This document shows positions 10,545-19,439 of a stretch of DNA of 64,000 nt, one piece after another. A program made the translations under genes and the position numbers. Each line of letters opens with the position of its first letter. Within the stretch, counting starts at the first letter, position 1. This stretch comes from Palsa-513 sp036510225. GTDB taxonomy: Bacteria > Actinomycetota > Thermoleophilia > Solirubrobacterales > Solirubrobacteraceae. The notes beneath the pieces were generated by a model. That model worked only from the letters and a program-made list of their open reading frames with translations, did no database searches and was not told the DNA's origin. The DNA lies in contig DATCEH010000108.1 of NCBI GenBank assembly GCA_036510225.1, positions 1 to 64,000 on the forward strand, given 5' to 3'.

Positions 10545-10969
10545 GTAGGCCGCGTCGGCGCCGGCCCGGGCAGTCCCACTAATAGGATCGTCGGCCGGGA
10601 CGGCGCTCGGCCGGGATGAGGTTCGCGCCGCGGGACGTCGCCACCAGTGACTGCTTCGCGCGCGAACCGACCACGGGCTTGGCGCGCCGTCGGTGACACG
10701 GGCGGACGCCGCCTGGTGGCGTTTCGGCGGGTATGTCCAGCCTGAGTCGTCTACGTTCTACGTCGTGGCCCGCTCCGAGCGCGCGCATTGTACGACTCGC
10801 CGCGCGCTCCACCGTGTGCGGCCGCTCCACGGGTGGGCGGGCGGTGTGCTGTTGGGGATCGTGGCGGCAATGGGAGTGCTGCCCTGCTCGTGGGAGCAGG
10901 CCCTCTGAAGACGGGGTCGAGGTCGCCGGGCGCTGCTGCGTGCGGCGAAGCGCGTGGGAACATGTGTGT
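10545..10969. other. Intergenic region, no gene seen
   Basis: Separates the divergent NERD and Imm-5-like genes, so it should hold both promoters. I see no coding frame with natural composition and no clear -10/-35 pair. CCTGCTC and GAGCAGG (10883-10900) can form a small hairpin about 70 bases before the Imm-5-like start. Confidence 0.4.
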
Positions 10970-11569
10970 ATGGGCTCTCCGCAGACGTTGAGCGAGGCCG
11001 ACCGGCGTATCGTCGCCGTGTGGGCGGCGGATTGCGCGGAGCGGGTGTTGAGGTTGTTCGAGTCGGAAGCCCCGGGGGATAGCCGCCCCCGAGAGGCGAT
11101 CGCCCGGACGCGAGCCTTCGCTCAGGGCGAGCTTGGTGTCGCCGAAGAGATCCGCCGCCGGGCTAGAAACGGGGGCGCCGCTCGCGAGGTCAGTGCTCCC
11201 GCAGCAGCGGCCGCCGCCCGAGCGGCCGGACAGGCCACAGCCGTCGCACACATGGGCGCGCACGCCCTGGGCGCCGCCGCGTATGCCGCCAAGGCAGCCG
11301 GTCTCGCCGCCCCCGATCGACCAGACGCTGTCAGTGAGGAGATCCGCTGGCAGCTTGGTCACGTGTCCGCGGCGGCCAGAGCCGCCCTCCGGCAGCTCCC
11401 ACCCGTCGGGGAGAACCGATCCGGTCCCCTCGGGCCGGGGCATCTGGCCTCCGGGCTCCTGGGAACGATCATCCGCGACCTGCAGGCCGGTTTGACGGAC
11501 CCGACCATGTTCGCCCGACTGGCGCCCAACGCTGGCCCCCACGCGGGGAAGCAGAAGCCGCGGTCGTAG
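10970..11569 (+). CDS. Imm-5-like putative immunity protein
   Basis: A 199-residue Ala-rich helical protein with LSEADRRIVAVWAADCAERV at the start, the segment AIARTRAFAQGELGVAEEI, and the alanine-rich core AAGQATAVAHMGAHALGAAA. This pattern matches the proteins annotated as putative immunity protein Imm-5, which turn up beside polymorphic-toxin loci or alone. I chose the ATG at 10970 because upstream in-frame sequence is Arg/Cys/Trp-rich and not protein-like. No toxin gene is adjacent, so it is either an orphan or has another role. Confidence 0.75.
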   Translation: MGSPQTLSEADRRIVAVWAADCAERVLRLFESEAPGDSRPREAIARTRAFAQGELGVAEEIRRRARNGGAAREVSAPAAAAAARAAGQATAVAHMGAHALGAAAYAAKAAGLAAPDRPDAVSEEIRWQLGHVSAAARAALRQLPPVGENRSGPLGPGHLASGLLGTIIRDLQAGLTDPTMFARLAPNAGPHAGKQKPRS

Positions 11570-12051
11570 GGACATTCAGTCGCTGTTTCGTCGGCTGAGC
11601 GGCACTCTCACCGACCGGACAAGCTCGGTCCCGATGTCCGGAGAGCGATCCGTCTGCGGGCGCCGGCAAGTCGACTCTTGTCCCGTATCCGCCATCTACC
11701 GGATCATCCCCACGAGCCGATCCTGAAGCGAGCCCAAACGCGACGGCCGCGGCGAAGAACGGCTACCCCCCGTCGGATCGCGGTCTCTCGGTGGGTCAGA
11801 ATCGCTCGAGCCGATAGCGAGGCGGCGGTAGACCTTCGAGCCATGATCGGTGATGCTCTGCCGGTCTGTCAACGGTCCCGGCTCAGCCTGATCGGGCGAG
11901 CTACCAGGCGGTGTTTCCGGGTCCGGCTCGAGCGCTGATTCTGGGTGCCCGGCCGACCGGCCATCTGTGCGGCCGCGGCAGGTCCGTAGGCTGAAGGGCA
12001 CTGGGATGTCGGATCTTGTGCTGGAGTGTCCCGCCGACGTAGGAGCCGATC
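11570..12051. other. Intergenic region upstream of the secreted-protein gene
   Basis: Nothing coding is convincing in these 480 bases on either strand. The last 15 bases contain TAGGAG as ribosome-binding site of the next gene. The promoter of that gene presumably lies here but I cannot place it. Confidence 0.4.
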
Positions 12052-13245
12052 ATGAAGTCCCTGGCAATTCTCACGTGTCTCGTCGGGTTGGCGCTGACGC
12101 CGGCAGTCTCATCTGCAGACGTCCTCAGTGGCGTCCAGACGCCACCGGTCCCGGTCGGCGCGACGCCGGTTCACACGATCGAGTCGCTCGCGAGCAGCTT
12201 CGACAACGCGACGGGCACGTGGATCGTCTCGGTGACCTTCGGTGCTCCGCAGACCGCCGCGACGCAGGCCAAGTTCTACGCCGAGATCTTCGGCGCCGCA
12301 TCCCACGAGGTCGGCGCCGGATTCAACGCCTGGACGGATCCGGACTCGCCTCGCACTCAGTTCCAGTTCATGTCGGCAGGGACGCCGTCCGTGACGACGA
12401 CGTTCAGCGACGGGGACCGGGCGATGACATTCGTGTTCGTCGACTCTGGCCTCGTCGGCCTGCACCTGGACAGCGCGGGCGCCGTGCGTCTCAGCAACGG
12501 CGGTGTCTACTACGAGTCATTGAAGACGATGCCGCTGACGGCCGGCGGTGCTGGCTCACCCCCGGTGGTCGGACCGACCGGCCCGAGTGGCCCGAGCGGG
12601 CCGACCCCGCCGGTCACACCTGCCCAGACGACGACGCCGGGCCCGGCCAAGCTCGAGCTCGCCAGGGCGACGATAACTCCGACCGCGCGGGTGATCGACG
12701 TGCTCGCGCCGAGCACCGCGCGCGCGACGGGCGAGCTCAGCCTCGACCTGTACGCAGCCGGACGGCACTCGAAGTGGACCGCTCCGATCCCTCCGGGGGA
12801 CAGCCCGGTCCATACACGTCACGTGATCCCCGCCGGCCAGGCAGACGCCGGGACGGGGATCCTGACGATCACCTATCCGGGTAACGCGGAGACCCAGCCG
12901 GAGGTCGTGCGGTTGCGGGCGGCCGACGGCCGGGCCGACCTGAGGGCAGCGCGGCCGTCGATCACCGGCGGGACGCTGGTCGACCACGGGACGATCTCTG
13001 CGCGGGCGCGCGGCGTCGTGCGCGTCCAGCTCGAGCTCTACACGGCCGGCAGGACGATTACCGTCGATCGCGACGCGACCATCAGCAACGGCAGGTGGAG
13101 CCTGGATGATTCGCTGACGACGGCGGAGCAGGCCGAGATCGCCGGGCGCCAGGGAGCCGTCGAGTCCAACATCCTCTTCACCGGCTATCTGCCACGCCGC
13201 CTACGCGGGGAGATGCTCGCGTACCAGGTCCTGGGAGCCCCGTAG
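12052..13245 (+). CDS. Secreted protein with a duplicated beta-rich C-terminal module
   Basis: A 397-residue protein with a typical signal peptide (MKSLAILTCLVGLALTPAVSSA, cleavage near residue 22). An N-terminal domain (about 23-165) is followed by a Pro/Gly/Thr linker (about 166-205) with GPSGPSGPTPPV. Two related modules follow (about 206-300 and 300-397), with LDLYAAGRHSKWTAPI in the first and LELYTAGRTITVDRDATI in the second. The ATG is preceded by TAGGAG. The family is not recognised. The layout suggests an exported adhesin-like or wall-associated protein next to the polysaccharide locus. Confidence 0.75.
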   Translation: MKSLAILTCLVGLALTPAVSSADVLSGVQTPPVPVGATPVHTIESLASSFDNATGTWIVSVTFGAPQTAATQAKFYAEIFGAASHEVGAGFNAWTDPDSPRTQFQFMSAGTPSVTTTFSDGDRAMTFVFVDSGLVGLHLDSAGAVRLSNGGVYYESLKTMPLTAGGAGSPPVVGPTGPSGPSGPTPPVTPAQTTTPGPAKLELARATITPTARVIDVLAPSTARATGELSLDLYAAGRHSKWTAPIPPGDSPVHTRHVIPAGQADAGTGILTITYPGNAETQPEVVRLRAADGRADLRAARPSITGGTLVDHGTISARARGVVRVQLELYTAGRTITVDRDATISNGRWSLDDSLTTAEQAEIAGRQGAVESNILFTGYLPRRLRGEMLAYQVLGAP

Positions 13246-13279
13246 AACCCGGGCACCTCAGAGCTCCGCCGCGGGCGGC

Positions 13280-13301
13280 TCGCGACGCTTCGTCGTCGCG
13301 A
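13280..13301. terminator. Candidate bidirectional terminator hairpin
   Basis: TCGCGACG and CGTCGCGA form a perfect 8-bp stem around CTTCGT, 35 bases after the secreted-protein stop and between two convergent genes. No T-tract follows, as is common in very GC-rich genomes. Confidence 0.35.
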
Positions 13302-13399
13302 CGACCGAGTTGGATGGGAGCCGTCCTGGGTGGCCTGGGGAGCACGTCGGGCCCGGTGCCCGGCGAGCGGCCCGCGCGCGGCAGCCGGATCCCGACCGC

Positions 13400-13963
13400 T
13401 TAACCCGACAGCCAGGGAGGGCGCGTGTTCAGCGACGTGGTCGCCGGCATTCCGACTGCCACGTGGTTGGCCGGCACATCAACCATCACGACGGCATTGG
13501 CGCCGATGAGCGCGTCATCGGCGACCGTGATCGGTCCGAGCACGCGCGCCCCGGGCCCGACGAAGACCCGGTCGCCGAAGCGGGGCACGCCGCCGTCGTG
13601 CGTGCCGATGGTGGTCTGCGGGTGCAGGGTGAAGTCCTCGCCGGCCACCGTGTCCGCGTGCATGACGATGGGGCCGGCGTGCGACACCACAAAGCCCGGC
13701 CCGATGCGCGCCGCGGTCGGCAGGCACACGCCGGTGAGCGCCTCGATCGCCACGCGCGTGCCGTAGGTGATGACCTTGCCAGGCCAGCGGACCAACCCGG
13801 GGAGGGTGTCGACCCACTGGCGCAGCCGGAATTCCGCCACCGCCCAGGTGGCGCGCTCGACGAGCACGGCGCGCAACGCAGGCCGCCAGCGCAGCGTGGC
13901 CGCGCGGTGGGTCGTCGGCGAGCTGTGGGCGTAGCGGGCGAGATCGGCAAGGAACACGCGCAT
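13400..13963 (-). CDS. Serine-acetyltransferase-like hexapeptide acetyltransferase
   Basis: A 187-residue protein with a helical N-terminus and a left-handed beta-helix C-terminal half built of hexapeptide turns (FVVSHAGPIVMHADTVAG, IGTHDGGVPRFGDRVFVG, ARVLGPITVADDALIGANAV). It resembles CysE/WcaF-type O-acetyltransferases using acetyl-CoA. As the last gene of a same-strand polysaccharide operon, it more likely acetylates a sugar than serine. The start ATG at 13963 is six bases from the stop of the upstream glycosyltransferase. Confidence 0.88.
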   Translation of the reverse strand: MRVFLADLARYAHSSPTTHRAATLRWRPALRAVLVERATWAVAEFRLRQWVDTLPGLVRWPGKVITYGTRVAIEALTGVCLPTAARIGPGFVVSHAGPIVMHADTVAGEDFTLHPQTTIGTHDGGVPRFGDRVFVGPGARVLGPITVADDALIGANAVVMVDVPANHVAVGMPATTSLNTRPPWLSG

Positions 13964-13968
13964 CGGGA

Positions 13969-15096
13969 TCACCCGCGCGAGAGGAGTTCGGGGTGCTCGC
14001 CCGGAGCCCACGCGGGCAGGCCGCGCAGCCGGGCGGCCACCGCGGCCCACATCGTCACTGCGTTGAAGCGCTCGCGGACGTCGGTCAGGCCGCCCGCGGC
14101 GAGCCGTTGGCGCAGCGGGCCGTCATCGAGGACCCGACGCATCCCGGTCCTCAACGCCTCCGGATCGCGCGCCGGGACGACCCACGCGTTCTCGCCGTGG
14201 CGCAGGTAGTCGCGCATCGGCACCGTACCGGTGACCACGACGGGCGTCCCGACCGCCATCGCGTTGAGGACGACGGTCTGGCCGGTAGGGTAAGCCGTGT
14301 CGGGGTCGACCGCGACGGCGACGAGCGTCGCCTGTCGCATCAGCCGCCGCAGCTCGACGTGGTCGACCCGACCGAGCAGTTCGACCTCGGGCGCGATTGT
14401 CAGTCCGGCGACCGCAGCCAGCCGACTGACCACCTTCACGGGCGCCTCGAGCCGGTTGGCGGCGGCGATGAACGTGGGCCAATCGCGGCCGCGGTCCAGG
14501 CCGACCGTCAACACGAACGGCTCCCGGGGGCCGTCGACCGCGGTGTAGAACTCGGTCTCGACGCCGAACGGCACGAAGCACAGGCGGTGCTCGTCGACAC
14601 CCAGCCGCGTGCGGAAGATCGCCTCCTGGTTTCGCGACCAATAGACGATCAGATCGGCCGCGGTGGCGAGGACGCGCAGCCGCGCCAGGCGAGCCCGTGA
14701 CGCGCGCCGCGCCTCGTCGGCCAGCCAGCAGGAGACGAGTACGAGGGGCACACGCGACCACGGCGCCACGCCGGCCTTCTTCAGCAGCGCATGGCCCCAG
14801 CCCTCGCGCTCCAGGATCGCCAGTGCGAGGTCCTCGCGTCCGCGCAGCAGCTGGAGAGGCTGGACGAGGCCGACCGTACGCCATTCGGCGCTGGCCACGG
14901 CCTTCCCCAGAAGGCGACCGGTCGCCCACCGAGGCGGCTGGCGCGGCACGATTCGGATGCCGTCGACGGCGAGATGCTCCAGACCGTACGGCGCAAGTCC
15001 CGGCCGGACCCCACGCTCGGCGTCCCGGCGCCAGGCGGCGAAGTCGGTGTCGTAGTAGACGCGCACGCGCACGAGCAACCGGATCTTCGCTGACAT
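13969..15096 (-). CDS. Glycosyltransferase, GT4-like
   Basis: A 375-residue GT-B enzyme. The C-terminal Rossmann half carries the donor-binding pattern: PFVLTVGLDRGRDWPTFIAA at about residue 198, followed near 300 by TGQTVVLNAMAVGTPVVVTG and the HGENAWVVPARDPEAL loop. The N-terminal half (residues 1-180) is the acceptor domain. It transfers a sugar from a nucleotide-sugar donor at the cytoplasmic membrane face. It sits between the acetyltransferase and another glycosyltransferase, separated by 5 and 18 bases. Confidence 0.88.
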   Translation of the reverse strand: MSAKIRLLVRVRVYYDTDFAAWRRDAERGVRPGLAPYGLEHLAVDGIRIVPRQPPRWATGRLLGKAVASAEWRTVGLVQPLQLLRGREDLALAILEREGWGHALLKKAGVAPWSRVPLVLVSCWLADEARRASRARLARLRVLATAADLIVYWSRNQEAIFRTRLGVDEHRLCFVPFGVETEFYTAVDGPREPFVLTVGLDRGRDWPTFIAAANRLEAPVKVVSRLAAVAGLTIAPEVELLGRVDHVELRRLMRQATLVAVAVDPDTAYPTGQTVVLNAMAVGTPVVVTGTVPMRDYLRHGENAWVVPARDPEALRTGMRRVLDDGPLRQRLAAGGLTDVRERFNAVTMWAAVAARLRGLPAWAPGEHPELLSRG

Positions 15097-15114
15097 GCGC
15101 CGCCGAGCGATTCC

Positions 15115-16389
15115 TCACGCGACGCCCGCCGTGCTCGACGCGCGGCGCGGGTGACCGCCGGCAGCCCGCAGGCAGACGTCGGTGAAGCGCGCGGCGACCA
15201 GGGCGGCATCGCACTCGCGCAGAGCCGTGGCCCGGCCCGCCGCGCCCAGCCCCCGCGACAGGTCGGGGTCGGCGAGCACGAGTGCCAGCTGACGGGCCAT
15301 CGCCTGCGGGTCCTCGCCGGTCAGGAGGTTCTCCCCGGGCACCGCAGGCAGCCCGCGGGTCGCGCCTTGCGAGCACACGAGCGGGCGCCCTGTGGCCCAC
15401 GCCTGAAGGGCCGTCGTCTTAACCCCGCGCCCGTCCAGCGCGGGCACGAGCACGCACCGCGCCCGCGCATAGATAGGCCGTACGTCGGGGACCCGGCCCG
15501 TCACCAAGCAGCCCGCGGCGCGCAGCCGGGCTGCCACCCCGTCATCGACCTCGCCGACGAACGCCCATCGCCAGCCGTGGGCGCGCGCGGCCTCCCACGT
15601 ACGCAGCGCGCCGTCGAGGTTGTGTGCAGCGCGCAGCTTGCCGACGACGAGCACGTCGATGTCGCGCGCGTCCTCGGCCGTCGGGACTGGCGTGTAGTAG
15701 GTCGTGTCGACCCCGTGCGCGATCACGGTCAGCAGTTCAGGCCCGATCAACGCGCCGAAGTAGTCGCGTTCGGCCTCCGAGATCGCCACCGCTGCGCTCA
15801 GGCGGGGTGCGACGCGCCGGTACAGGCGCCGGAAGCGTGCCGTCTCCCTCCGGCCCAGCCAGGCGTCCTTGGCCGTCGCTCGGCCGACGGCGCCGGCCAC
15901 GACCCACTCCCAGGGCTCCTCGAGCGCCGCGACAACAGGCACATCGTCTGGACACTCGCCCAGCAGGCCGAGCAGGTACGGGAGGTAGAGCACGACGACG
16001 TCGGGCTGCGCGGTCTCCAGCAGCGCACGGAGTGGTGCGCTACGCCTCGGCTGCAGATGGAGGGGCAGCGGGTCGAACGGGTACTGGACGAGCAGGCGGC
16101 CGAGCCGGCCGCGCACGCCGGGGCGCTGCCAGCCCGGCCCGGGCGCCCACAGCACGTGGACGTCGCAGCCCGCGACGGGGTCGGCGACGACCGCGCGGGT
16201 CTCCGAACGGTCGATCAGCGCTAGCGTGACGTCCATGCTCTCGCCGGCCGCCAGGACGAACCGGCGCAGCCGCGGGGCGAAGCCGCTCGTCGATTGCTCC
16301 GCCGGGATCTCGGCCGAGACGACAGTCAGCCGCGGACGCGACTGAGGGTTGGACGCCACGGTCAACCAGTTTCCCGCATACCGCGTCAT
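15115..16389 (-). CDS. Glycosyltransferase, GT4/GT1-like
   Basis: A GT-B enzyme of about 424 residues. The acceptor half ends in SAAVAISEAERDYFGAL and VIAHGVDTTYYTPVP. The donor half shows DIDVLVVGKLRAAHNLDGAL, ARCVLVPALDGRGVKTTALQAWATGRPLV is split by the nucleotide-binding loop, and GENLLTGEDPQAMA follows. Start options are ATG at 16389 or GTG at 16359. The first leaves only 21 bases to the divergent chain-length gene, so promoters for the two directions must overlap. First gene of the leftward arm of the locus. Confidence 0.87.
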   Translation of the reverse strand: MTRYAGNWLTVASNPQSRPRLTVVSAEIPAEQSTSGFAPRLRRFVLAAGESMDVTLALIDRSETRAVVADPVAGCDVHVLWAPGPGWQRPGVRGRLGRLLVQYPFDPLPLHLQPRRSAPLRALLETAQPDVVVLYLPYLLGLLGECPDDVPVVAALEEPWEWVVAGAVGRATAKDAWLGRRETARFRRLYRRVAPRLSAAVAISEAERDYFGALIGPELLTVIAHGVDTTYYTPVPTAEDARDIDVLVVGKLRAAHNLDGALRTWEAARAHGWRWAFVGEVDDGVAARLRAAGCLVTGRVPDVRPIYARARCVLVPALDGRGVKTTALQAWATGRPLVCSQGATRGLPAVPGENLLTGEDPQAMARQLALVLADPDLSRGLGAAGRATALRECDAALVAARFTDVCLRAAGGHPRRASSTAGVA

Positions 16390-16410
16390 CGGGGATAAAG
16401 TCCGAGACCG

Positions 16411-17928
16411 ATGGGCGCCAATGTCCGTGACGACCACCGGTCGGACCTCCTTCTTGTGATCGGGCGCCGCGCGTGGGTCGTCGCGCTGCTCGCGGTGGTC
16501 TGCGGCGCGGTGGCCTACGGCGTCTCGTCCACCCGCCACAAGCACTACACCGCCTCCGCACTGCTGCTCTTCCAGCAGCAGCAACTCGGTCAGCAACTGC
16601 TGGGCTACACGTTGTCGCCGACGATCGCCGACAACAGCGTCGTCGAGGCCACCGACGTCGAGCTCGCCTCGGCGCCCGGCGTCATCCGCGACACGGCGGC
16701 CTACCTGCGGCTGCCGGCCGCGACCGTCGCCGACGCGGTCGAGGTCACGCCGGCGGGCTCAAGCCAGGTCGTCACGGTCTCGGCCACGGCGACCTCGCCC
16801 GGCCAGGCGGCCGTGCTGGCCAACGCCTACGCCAGGACGGTCGTCTATTCCCGCCTCTCCGCGCAGCGCGCCGCCGTGCTACAGGCCCGGCGCCAGGTCC
16901 AGGCCCAGCTAGACGGCCTGCGAGATGGCGGGGGCGACGGGAAGCAGGTCGCCGAGCTCGGCAGCCGGCTCACTCAGCTCGGCCTGCTGGCCGACGTCCA
17001 GACCGGCGACGTCCAGGTCGCCGACGCGGCGACGGCCCCGAGTTCGCCGTCGAGCCCCAGGACGGCTCGTACCGCCGCGTTCGGCGTGGTGCTCGGGCTG
17101 CTCATCGGCCTGGCCGTCGCCGCGCTGCTCGAGAACCGAGACCGCCGGATCCGCGACGAGGACGAGCTCACCTCGCTCTACGGCCTGCCCGTCCTGGCCC
17201 GGATCCCGCAGACTCGGGCGCTGGGCCGCTCGACACCCGGCGACCCGATCACCAACGAGGCGTTCCGACTGCTGCGGACGCGCCTGCGCTACTTCAACGT
17301 CGACCGCCCCCTGCACACGTTGTTGATCACTTCGGCGCTGCCGCGCGAAGGCAAGTCCACGGTGGCCTGGCACCTCGCGCGCGTCGCGGCCGCCGGGGTG
17401 CCCGACCACTCCGTGTTGCTGATCGAGGCCGACCTGCGGCGCCCGACGCTGGCCGCCGCCTCCGGCCTGCGGCCCAGGCCCGGCCTGGCCGAGGCGCTGA
17501 CCCTGCTCGGCGACTGGCGCGACGCCGTCCAGCGGTACGACACCGAAGGCGGCGCCCTGCACGTCCTCACGGCCGGCGACCTGCCGCCCAACCCGACGCA
17601 GCTGGTCGAGAGCGACCGGCTGCGCTTGCTGCTGGCAGAGGCGCGCCGCGAGTACGCCCAGATCATCATCGACGCGCCGCCGCCGCTCATCGTTTCCGAC
17701 GCCCTGGCGCTCATCCGCCACGTCGACGGCGTGATCGTCGTCGGTCGCCTCAACCACGCTCACCGCGACGCCTCGACGCGGCTGCGGGCGACCCTGTCGG
17801 AACTCGACGCGCCGGCGCTCGGCCTGGTCATCAACGGGATCGGCCGCGCCGACGACTCCTACGACTACGGCGCCTACGCGTCGCCGCCGACCGGCCGGCC
17901 ACCGGCGCGCACAGTCTCCTCGTCGTGA
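16411..17928 (+). CDS. Chain-length determinant / BY-kinase (Wzz-Wzc-like)
   Basis: A 505-residue fusion controlling polymer length and export. A Wzz-type segment has two membrane helices (about 20-40 and 218-240) flanking an extracytoplasmic coiled region. A cytoplasmic BY-kinase domain follows, with Walker A PREGKSTVAW near 311 (Arg where Gly is usual), Walker A' LLIEADLRRP near 337 and Walker B IIIDAPPP near 420. The C-terminal tail has two Tyr (YDYGAY), short compared with the Tyr clusters of classic Wzc. The stop overlaps the next gene by GTGA. Confidence 0.93.
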   Translation: MGANVRDDHRSDLLLVIGRRAWVVALLAVVCGAVAYGVSSTRHKHYTASALLLFQQQQLGQQLLGYTLSPTIADNSVVEATDVELASAPGVIRDTAAYLRLPAATVADAVEVTPAGSSQVVTVSATATSPGQAAVLANAYARTVVYSRLSAQRAAVLQARRQVQAQLDGLRDGGGDGKQVAELGSRLTQLGLLADVQTGDVQVADAATAPSSPSSPRTARTAAFGVVLGLLIGLAVAALLENRDRRIRDEDELTSLYGLPVLARIPQTRALGRSTPGDPITNEAFRLLRTRLRYFNVDRPLHTLLITSALPREGKSTVAWHLARVAAAGVPDHSVLLIEADLRRPTLAAASGLRPRPGLAEALTLLGDWRDAVQRYDTEGGALHVLTAGDLPPNPTQLVESDRLRLLLAEARREYAQIIIDAPPPLIVSDALALIRHVDGVIVVGRLNHAHRDASTRLRATLSELDAPALGLVINGIGRADDSYDYGAYASPPTGRPPARTVSSS

Positions 17929-19439
17929 CGGCGCTGCGCCGTCGGCCGCGCGCCGACGCGGAGGCGGCCGTCATCGTCGCCGCGGGCGTCGCGGTCGCCA
18001 TCGTGGCCGGTTGTGCCGTCGTCGCCGACGCGCGCAGCAGCCTGACCGCCGCCGCCGTCCTGGCGGCTGCCGCGCTTGTCGGGTGGGCCACCCGCGTCCA
18101 CGGCGCGGGCCTGCTCGTCGGCCTACTGCTGCTCGGCGCTGTCGACGCCCTACCCGGACCCAACGCCGAGACGATCCACCTCGTGCGCACGCTGCAGCTC
18201 ACCGACGGGCTGGCGGCGCTGTTGGCGCTCGCCTTGGCGTGGATCGTCGTGACCGACCCCGCGGCGCGACGGCCCGTCGGGGTCGAGGAGCGGATGCTAC
18301 GCGGCTGGGCGGCCGTGGTCCTGATCCTGTGGATGGTCGCCGGCGTCCGCGCCGACATCGCCCACGGCGTGCCGATCCTCAACGCGCTGTTCTGGGGCCG
18401 GCAGTACCTGTACCTCGCGCTGCTGAGCCCGCTCTTCGCCCGAGCGCTCGGCTCGCCGTCAGCCCGGCAGGTCGCGTTCGTGGTGGTCGCCGCCGGCGTC
18501 TGTGTCGCCGCGGCAGGCCAGATGGCGGCTGTGATCGCCGGCCATCCGATCGCCGTGGTCGTACACGTGAACCAGTTGGGCCAGACCGAGGGGCTGCTGC
18601 GTCTGTATTCGGGCGCGAGCACCCTCATCCCGGCCGGAGTGCCGTTCGGGCTGGGGCTGGCACTGCTCGGCACGAGCCGCCGCGCGCGCCTGGCCGGCGG
18701 CGTGGTCTGCGCCTTCGCCGGCGCCGGGATCGCCGTCGAACTCACGCGCGCGCTGTACCTCTCGACGGTGGTGTCGCTGGCCCTGACCATCACCCTCTGG
18801 CTGCTGGTCGGCGACGCCGCAGGGCGCCTCGGCCGCCGCCGGCTGCTGCAGGTCGCCGCCTTCGTGGCCGCGGCAACAGCCGCCGTCGTATTCGTCCAGC
18901 CCGGGACCATCTCCCACACGGTCGTCGACGGCGTGGTCGCCCGCGCCACGTCTGGCATCACCGAGGCAACCGCTGACTCCACGCTGGACAGCGCCCTGGT
19001 CGCGCGCACGATCGAGCGCACTGACCTGAAGGCCTACCTCGGCGGCGACTGGGAGCTCGGCAAAGGGCTGCTCGATCCCAGCTATTTCTACGTGGCCGAG
19101 GTGCCGGGCGGCTCGATCCAGAACCCGGACGTCGGGTATCTGTCGGCGGTGATGACGATCGGCGTCGTGGGAACGATCGTCGTCTACAGCGCATTCGTCT
19201 TCGGTCTCCTGCGCTTGGCCGTCCTGCGGGTGCGCGGCCGTGCGGTCGCGTGGGACTGGCTGGCCTTTGGCACCTTCTCGTGGCTGCTGATGGCCGTCGG
19301 CGCGTCGGTGACCCTGGCGGTGATGATCGATCCCATCGGGGCCGTGCCGTCGGCCGCGATCCTCGCGCTGGCCTGCATCTGCGCCCCGAGGCGCGGCCCT
19401 CATGCGCCGCCGCGCTCCGCCACCTCGTCAACTCATTGA
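17925..19439 (+). CDS. O-antigen polymerase/ligase-like membrane protein
   Basis: A 504-residue protein with about eleven hydrophobic segments. Its long extracytoplasmic loop between roughly residues 330 and 395 contains LVARTIERTDLKAYLGGDWE, the layout of Wzy/WaaL-type polysaccharide polymerases and ligases. GTG at 17925 overlaps the stop of the kinase gene (GTGA), implying translational coupling. It ends 7 bases into the convergent glycosyltransferase. Whether it polymerises repeat units or ligates them to a carrier cannot be told from sequence. Confidence 0.85.
   Translation: MTALRRRPRADAEAAVIVAAGVAVAIVAGCAVVADARSSLTAAAVLAAAALVGWATRVHGAGLLVGLLLLGAVDALPGPNAETIHLVRTLQLTDGLAALLALALAWIVVTDPAARRPVGVEERMLRGWAAVVLILWMVAGVRADIAHGVPILNALFWGRQYLYLALLSPLFARALGSPSARQVAFVVVAAGVCVAAAGQMAAVIAGHPIAVVVHVNQLGQTEGLLRLYSGASTLIPAGVPFGLGLALLGTSRRARLAGGVVCAFAGAGIAVELTRALYLSTVVSLALTITLWLLVGDAAGRLGRRRLLQVAAFVAAATAAVVFVQPGTISHTVVDGVVARATSGITEATADSTLDSALVARTIERTDLKAYLGGDWELGKGLLDPSYFYVAEVPGGSIQNPDVGYLSAVMTIGVVGTIVVYSAFVFGLLRLAVLRVRGRAVAWDWLAFGTFSWLLMAVGASVTLAVMIDPIGAVPSAAILALACICAPRRGPHAPPRSATSSTH

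Noticed and set aside
16473..17924. Upstream 484 codons of the frame that contains the polymerase gene
   Set aside because: This part overlaps the Wzz-kinase in another frame and is Arg/Ala low-complexity. The polymerase starts at GTG 17925.
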